Positions 54,801-57,444 of a DNA stretch of 57,444 nt are shown here, in pieces. Made by a program: the position numbers and the translations under genes. This stretch comes from Akkermansiaceae bacterium (GTDB lineage: Bacteria > Verrucomicrobiota > Verrucomicrobiia > Verrucomicrobiales > Akkermansiaceae). Location: the NCBI GenBank assembly GCA_029866215.1, contig JARWZU010000039.1:1-57444 (forward strand), read 5' to 3'. The notes below the pieces were generated by a model, which saw only the letters and a list, made by a program, of their open reading frames with translations, did no database searches and was not told the DNA's origin. How positions within the stretch are numbered: position 1 is the first letter of the stretch; the number at the start of each line of letters is the position of its first letter.

Positions 54801-54991
54801 GCTCCGTTCCCAGCCAGGTGCCGGAACGCGCGATCCACCAGTGTATCCATGCCGGTCGTGAAATAGTTCTCCTCGAAGAACTCAGCACCGTTCACCCTGC
54901 CGTTGAGGAAGGTGTCGAGACTGAGAACCGTAGCGCGCCTGTCGGCAGCAAAAACGGATGGTCGGGGTGTGCAGTGGGATTGGAGTGACAT
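51857..54991 (-). CDS. DUF499-family AAA-like ATPase
   Basis: A 1044-aa P-loop ATPase. Walker A is AMGGGKT (residues 74-80) and Walker B is VVIFLDE (168-174). The N-terminal FLNGRVNGAEFFEENYFTTGMDTLV is a recognisable DUF499 start. Late in the protein (about residues 870-930) a segment with TSGITIRYTTDGSSPTN resembles the chitobiase/hexosaminidase C-terminal beta-sandwich. It is the first gene of the tightly packed part of the operon, 3 bp before the DUF3780 gene. The protein probably acts as the motor or sensor of the DUF1156-containing complex; its exact activity is not known to me. Confidence 0.88.
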   Translation of the reverse strand: MSLQSHCTPRPSVFAADRRATVLSLDTFLNGRVNGAEFFEENYFTTGMDTLVDRAFRHLAGNGAGSSVFLLSQAMGGGKTHSMIALGLLARDPELRRKVLGEKNPAPKLAKCRVVGFNGRSTDAPGGIWGSIAEQLGNADDFLVAYCSSVLKAPGPEAWKKLLGSEPVVIFLDELPPYLEYAVTVSIGDGNLGTVTTAALANLFVAVTDLENVCLVLSDLAGSNYSVGQAGIEAAFNRAAGGISSEAKRSAVPITPVNPNGDELYHILRKRLFSQTAPEAEVKRVAEAYREALREAGKMGLTSTTPESLYTRFLDSYPFHPDLRELVGKFKENEGFQQTRGVIRLMQIVVSNLWKSEKAANIEVIHPYDLDLNIDEIASEIRTINPSLSEAIAHDVAHEGDAEVEQIDIANGNSDASDAARLILVASLSTTPGSIHGLREYQLVDCLQRPGRDLSTFKANVLDKLATRAWYLHNSADGRLFFKNQQNLAAKLRSTALSLHGETVDRMLREHLEDYFSASLRDCYQTVKVLPPPDEIQVEQEKTTLVIVRPGGQANQLPISSDWQSWWDQQQYKNRVLFLTGSRDTFQKVLDSARQTRALDSIEDDLKSESTPADDPQWRALDILRDRVGLQFTSALKEAFDQIVYPSINSALRSTGIDLAFAGNSSGEATIRHTLESAQKFTTKIDEDSFRTRAEARLFGGADSKVVLWSDFKRAAAVNTNWPLHKTSALDDLKEECIRRGLWRPEGSHIRRGPFPPPSPEVSIRELSVEEDGNGHTYLKIEPLHAPVVVYETGDADPTTSSSPVPTPSRFEATALRYRFLAYDPGDITRISPIKDWTAKVRLKYQLHNRGDHYEVELLSLPTTSGITIRYTTDGSSPTNAGAATYDGPIRVPATCRVVCAMAVSSAYSLNSETVRVQIPQKGQEDRSLDPAIPAKWNQSTKLDDPGGVWDFIGRLEQASNVMAFDISLTAESTDGAQNVEYSGALDAGYGATALKDVAEKLQEIVGGGSLRMTIGSLSFPTGQSLLDWLQASHQPFDITKVTQ

Positions 54992-55047
54992 TTGCGGGAA
55001 TCTTCGGGATTGAGCAGAAAAGAATTAGCAGGCGGGGTGGGACAAAT

Positions 55048-55069
55048 GCAGGGTCGCCCTGCGCTTTTT
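55048..55069. promoter_or_regulatory. Hairpin in the defence operon leader
   Basis: GCAGGG and CCCTGC pair around a TCG loop, with GCTTTTT on the plus side. It lies 57 bp upstream of the DUF499 start codon. On the plus strand it looks like a small terminator; on the minus strand it would sit in the 5' leader or promoter region of the DUF499 operon and could be an operator. Confidence 0.5.
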
Positions 55070-55131
55070 AACATATTTTATCAGGAAAGTAGAATTAGAT
55101 GTGTTGCTGAGAGCGATGGAGCCGTAGGTGT

Positions 55132-55494
55132 TTATATTTGGCGAATTGAAAATCCGGCCATTTCCACCGGATCAATATCGTCCTGATAAGTGAATGGCGA
55201 GTTTTCATCGGGCCTGTCGGCGATTTCGTCATCTTCGATGGTCTTTACCTGACGCCGGCCGTTCTGGTCATTGACGGTGAATCTGATCCCCCATCCGTCT
55301 TCGAACTCGTGGAATGGGTCGTCATTTGAGGGCATGACGTGGGTCCTCAGAAAAATGCGGACATCGGAAATCGCCTTGCGGTCGTTCACGTCGCCCAGGA
55401 GTCCCTTGCCGCCGACCGAATAGCCGACGCCAGACTTGCTCAGGTTGACCCGGAACGGCCCAAGGTTGACGGATTTGCGGTAGAAAAAGCCCAT
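55132..55494 (-). CDS. DUF4236-domain protein
   Basis: A 120-aa protein with the DUF4236 N-terminal signature MGFFYRKSVNLGPFRVNLSKSG followed by VGYSVGGKGLLG. The rest is acidic and unique to this protein as far as I can see. Function is unknown. It lies 140 bp upstream of the DUF499 gene on the same strand and could be the promoter-proximal gene of the run, although the hairpin between them may separate transcription. Confidence 0.78.
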   Translation of the reverse strand: MGFFYRKSVNLGPFRVNLSKSGVGYSVGGKGLLGDVNDRKAISDVRIFLRTHVMPSNDDPFHEFEDGWGIRFTVNDQNGRRQVKTIEDDEIADRPDENSPFTYQDDIDPVEMAGFSIRQI

Positions 55495-55552
55495 GGAAGA
55501 TAAAGCTGAAATTGGGAAAGCGGAGAGCGGAAATGGAGAGAGTTTCGGATGC

Positions 55553-55580
55553 CAGAGGTCAGAGGTCAGAGGCCAGAGGT
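55553..55580. repeat. Short tandem repeat of AGAGGTC
   Basis: Four consecutive or near-consecutive AGAGGTC/AGAGGCC units in the leader of the DUF4236 gene. A simple-sequence tract of this kind may vary in copy number, but it is short. Confidence 0.7.
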
Positions 55581-55758
55581 CGGAACTTGCTTACTTCTAT
55601 CAGATGGGGTGGGTCAAATAGGGGGATACGCTCAAAAAATCTGAAAAAAGTTTCACTTTTGGAGAAATTCAAACCCTGTGTCACGTGATCGTTCACTTTT
55701 GAGCAGCTGCCTCAAGGAAAATTCTAACATTCATGAGTGGGCCAAGGGTTGGATCTGG

Positions 55759-55835
55759 GTGTCATTCTTTCTGGCGCAACGACCTTCTTCAGCTCCTTTT
55801 TTGCTGGCCCGCCGGTGTCATTCTACTTGGCGCAA
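55759..55835. repeat. Imperfect 21-bp direct repeats, possible IS end
   Basis: GTGTCATTCT followed after two or three bases by TGGCGCAA occurs at 55759-55779 and again at 55815-55835. Repeated TGT...GGCGCAA motifs of about 20 bp near one another resemble the multiple terminal repeats of IS21-like elements as I remember them. No transposase is present, so this would be a remnant. Confidence 0.35.
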
Positions 55836-55947
55836 TGCGCCTTGTTTCAATCTGATATTACCGACCTTGCCTAATGGGTAAAATTAGGTAAAAAAACAGG
55901 TAAGGACCTTGTTTGTTTTCAAGAAGCAGGTAAAATCGGGTAAGGAA

Positions 55948-57015
55948 ATGAGCAATCCCCTAATACTTCCAGAACCAAACGAGCTTCGATTCTCCCCTCG
56001 CCTTCTCGGCCTTTTGGGAAAGGTGGAGGAATTTAGAGGAAGATGGCAGGAATTGACGTGGCTCTCTCGCGATGTTTTGAGCCAGCTTCGTCGCTCGGCG
56101 ACGATCGAAAGCGTGGGATCTTCAACTCGGATCGAAGGATCGAAGCTGACGGATCGGCAGGTGGAAACCTTGTTGGACGGGCTAGGAACGGAAAAGTTTC
56201 TCAGTCGGGATGAAGAAGAAGTAGCAGGCTACGCGGCAGCCATGAATTTCGTTTTCGATGCGGCGGACATTTTACCGCCATCCGAAAACCACGTGCTGCA
56301 ATTGCACTCCATGCTGCTAAAGTTCAGCACCAAAGACCAGCGGCACCGCGGTGCCTATAAGACGCTGGCTAACCATGTGGCGGCCTTTGATGCAGAGGGA
56401 AAAGAACTCGGTATTGTTTTCCAAACCACATCTCCGTTCGACACCCCTCGCGAGATGGAAACACTGACCACATGGTATCTAAGGCGTCAAACGCAGGCGG
56501 ACCTACACCCCTTGCTGGTAGCCGGCATGTATGTGGCTACATTTTTGAGAATTCACCCTTTTCAGGATGGAAATGGCAGACTGTCCCGCATCCTCACCAC
56601 ACTGTTGCTGCTTCGGACTGGGTATACCTACGTCCCATTTGTGTCACTGGAAGCCATTGTGGAGCAGAACAAAGACGGCTACTATCGGGCTCTCCGTGCC
56701 ACGCAGACAACCATCGGCACCTCGGATGCCAACTGGGAACCATGGTTGGAATTTTTCCTGATGATTCTCTGGAAGCAGACAGTCGCTCTAGGGCAGAAGA
56801 TTACGGCTCTGGAAGCATCTTTGAGTCGTCTCGGTGTCCATGAGAGGGCTATCCTTGACTTGGTGGAGAAGCAGGAGTTTGTCACGGTGGCTGATGTCAT
56901 GGCGGCCACAGGTGCCCTGCGTGAAACTGTCCGCAAGCGGCTTGGACAGTTGGTTAAAAAAGGCTTTTTGATGTCCCAAGGGAAAGGCAGAGCCGCCGGT
57001 TATCGCAAAGCCTGA
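55948..57015 (+). CDS. Fic-family protein, class II (N-terminal inhibitory helix)
   Basis: A 355-aa protein. The Fic catalytic motif HPFQDGNGR lies at residues 203-211, so AMP transfer or another nucleotidyl transfer to a target protein is expected. The N-terminal inhibitory motif [ST]xxxE[GN] is present as S59TRIEG64, the autoinhibited class II arrangement. A winged-helix C-terminal domain (FVTVADVMAATGALRETVRKRLGQLVKKGFL) follows. I prefer the ATG at 55948; a TTG at 55909 is also in frame. It is divergent from the defence operon and probably acts alone as a stress or arrest enzyme. Confidence 0.9.
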   Translation: MSNPLILPEPNELRFSPRLLGLLGKVEEFRGRWQELTWLSRDVLSQLRRSATIESVGSSTRIEGSKLTDRQVETLLDGLGTEKFLSRDEEEVAGYAAAMNFVFDAADILPPSENHVLQLHSMLLKFSTKDQRHRGAYKTLANHVAAFDAEGKELGIVFQTTSPFDTPREMETLTTWYLRRQTQADLHPLLVAGMYVATFLRIHPFQDGNGRLSRILTTLLLLRTGYTYVPFVSLEAIVEQNKDGYYRALRATQTTIGTSDANWEPWLEFFLMILWKQTVALGQKITALEASLSRLGVHERAILDLVEKQEFVTVADVMAATGALRETVRKRLGQLVKKGFLMSQGKGRAAGYRKA

Positions 57016-57221
57016 TCGGCCGACAACTGGGAGAATTGGAAAAGTGATGGACTTCGCATGGAATGCTGATCTGAAAAAACGTTGAACATTCCCGAGCGAG
57101 CGGTGTGCGCCCACCGGGTGAGTGCATCGTCACTGCAAAGGAGTTGAAGTTGCCCGCCTGCAAGAAGGAATCTGAAATTCCGCTCTCTTTCACCCAGTGG
57201 TTGAGTGGTTCAATATAAAAA

Positions 57222-57254
57222 AATCCCGCCAGCGGAAGAACCGATGGCGGGATT
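57222..57254 (-). terminator. Rho-independent terminator of the minus-strand gene
   Basis: Arms AATCCCGCCA and TGGCGGGATT form a perfect 10-bp stem around a 13-base loop. The minus-strand transcript continues into a run of Us (plus-strand A-run at about 57217-57223). It lies 25 bp after the stop codon of the partial gene at the window edge. Confidence 0.9.
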
Positions 57255-57278
57255 GATGAAATCTTAAAACTGAGATGA

Positions 57279-57444
57279 TTAGAACGACTGAGAGCGCGAG
57301 TGACTGAAGCCGTTTTCAAAGCCAAGCTCAGGCGGGAACTCCGAAAGACCATCCTTCACATTCATGTCAATTCGGTTGTCTTCACCACAACGCTGATACG
57401 GTGGCTTGAAGGTACCACGATGGGTTGGCACCACGAAGGTGATC
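57279..57444 (-). CDS. C-terminal part of an unidentified protein
   Basis: An open minus-strand frame from the window edge to a TAA at 57279, giving 54 C-terminal residues. They include PTHRGTFKPPYQRCGEDNR and end GFSHSRSQSF. I do not recognise the family. The strong terminator just downstream supports a real, probably well-expressed gene. Confidence 0.65.
   Translation of the reverse strand, partial: ITFVVPTHRGTFKPPYQRCGEDNRIDMNVKDGLSEFPPELGFENGFSHSRSQSF

Larger units (their letters stand above)
55495..55947. other. Non-coding stretch with short repeats
   Basis: This region separates the divergent DUF4236 and Fic genes. It contains a TCACGTGA palindrome near 55679, two TTCACTTTTG motifs near 55653 and 55693, the direct repeats described separately, and several GGTAAAA/GGTAAGG copies just before the Fic gene. 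No gene-sized frame looks real. Confidence 0.5.

Noticed and set aside
39221-55494. Calling the operon DISARM or BREX
   Set aside because: The hallmark genes are absent: DrmA/DrmB with DUF1998 for DISARM, and PglZ with BrxC/BrxL for BREX. The PLD, SNF2 and methyltransferase parts alone are not enough.
1-57444. tRNA, rRNA and integrase genes
   Set aside because: I looked for tRNA T-loop motifs and recombinase signatures at the island edges and found none that I could support.

Overview
The window looks like a chromosomal segment of a Verrucomicrobiota bacterium, probably order Verrucomicrobiales. The main evidence is a large Verru_Chthon cassette protein A homologue, which carries the prepilin-like N-terminus and C-terminal signature of a family confined to that phylum. 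Further support comes from the mix of ATG, GTG and TTG starts, few strong Shine-Dalgarno sites, and housekeeping proteins with long insertions (SecA, UvrB, Lgt). The assignment comes from recognising families by eye; no search was run.

Layout. (1) 1-188: a 21-bp tandem array cut by the window edge. (2) 0.26-8.7 kb: a sugar catabolic locus with a LacI-type regulator, its likely operator (a perfect 9-3-9 palindrome), an MFS transporter, a GH2 glycosidase, a class II aldolase and L-fucose isomerase. No fuculokinase is present. (3) 8.8-15.2 kb, minus strand: a small exported protein, Verru_Chthon protein A and an exported beta-helix protein. (4) 15.5-34.8 kb: housekeeping genes, namely uvrB, a tandem FKBP isomerase, a rhodanese lipoprotein, ppnP, a DUF2459 lipoprotein, tilS, an SDR, secA, an RsuA-type pseudouridine synthase, adenosine deaminase, a DEDDh exonuclease, dnaB, dtd, carA, purA, uppS and lgt. 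(5) 34.9-37.2 kb: a small unknown gene followed by an overlapping eboB/eboE-like pair without the rest of the ebo set.

(6) 37.2-39.2 kb is a repeat-rich junction between housekeeping and accessory DNA. It has two consecutive GC-rich hairpins with CCCT loops, a second 21-bp array of 17 units, an unrecognised 254-aa gene, and a single sequence matching a type I-C CRISPR repeat with no array or cas genes.

(7) 39.2-55.5 kb is a defence island of ten co-directional minus-strand genes. In transcription order they are a DUF4236 protein; DUF499 ATPase; DUF3780; DUF1156 DNA methyltransferase; an OLD/GajA-like ATPase-TOPRIM nuclease; a UvrD/GajB-like helicase joined to it by a 4-bp ATGA overlap; a PLD-SNF2 helicase; a double HARE-HTH Mrr endonuclease; a HEPN protein with an RX4H motif; and an unknown 171-aa protein. 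A Gabija-like pair therefore sits inside the DUF499/DUF3780/DUF1156/PLD-helicase set, and two more nucleases follow. This composite operon is the best candidate for an under-described system. (8) 55.5-57.4 kb: a non-coding stretch with IS-end-like repeats, an autoinhibited-type Fic protein, and the 3' end of an unidentified gene with a strong terminator.
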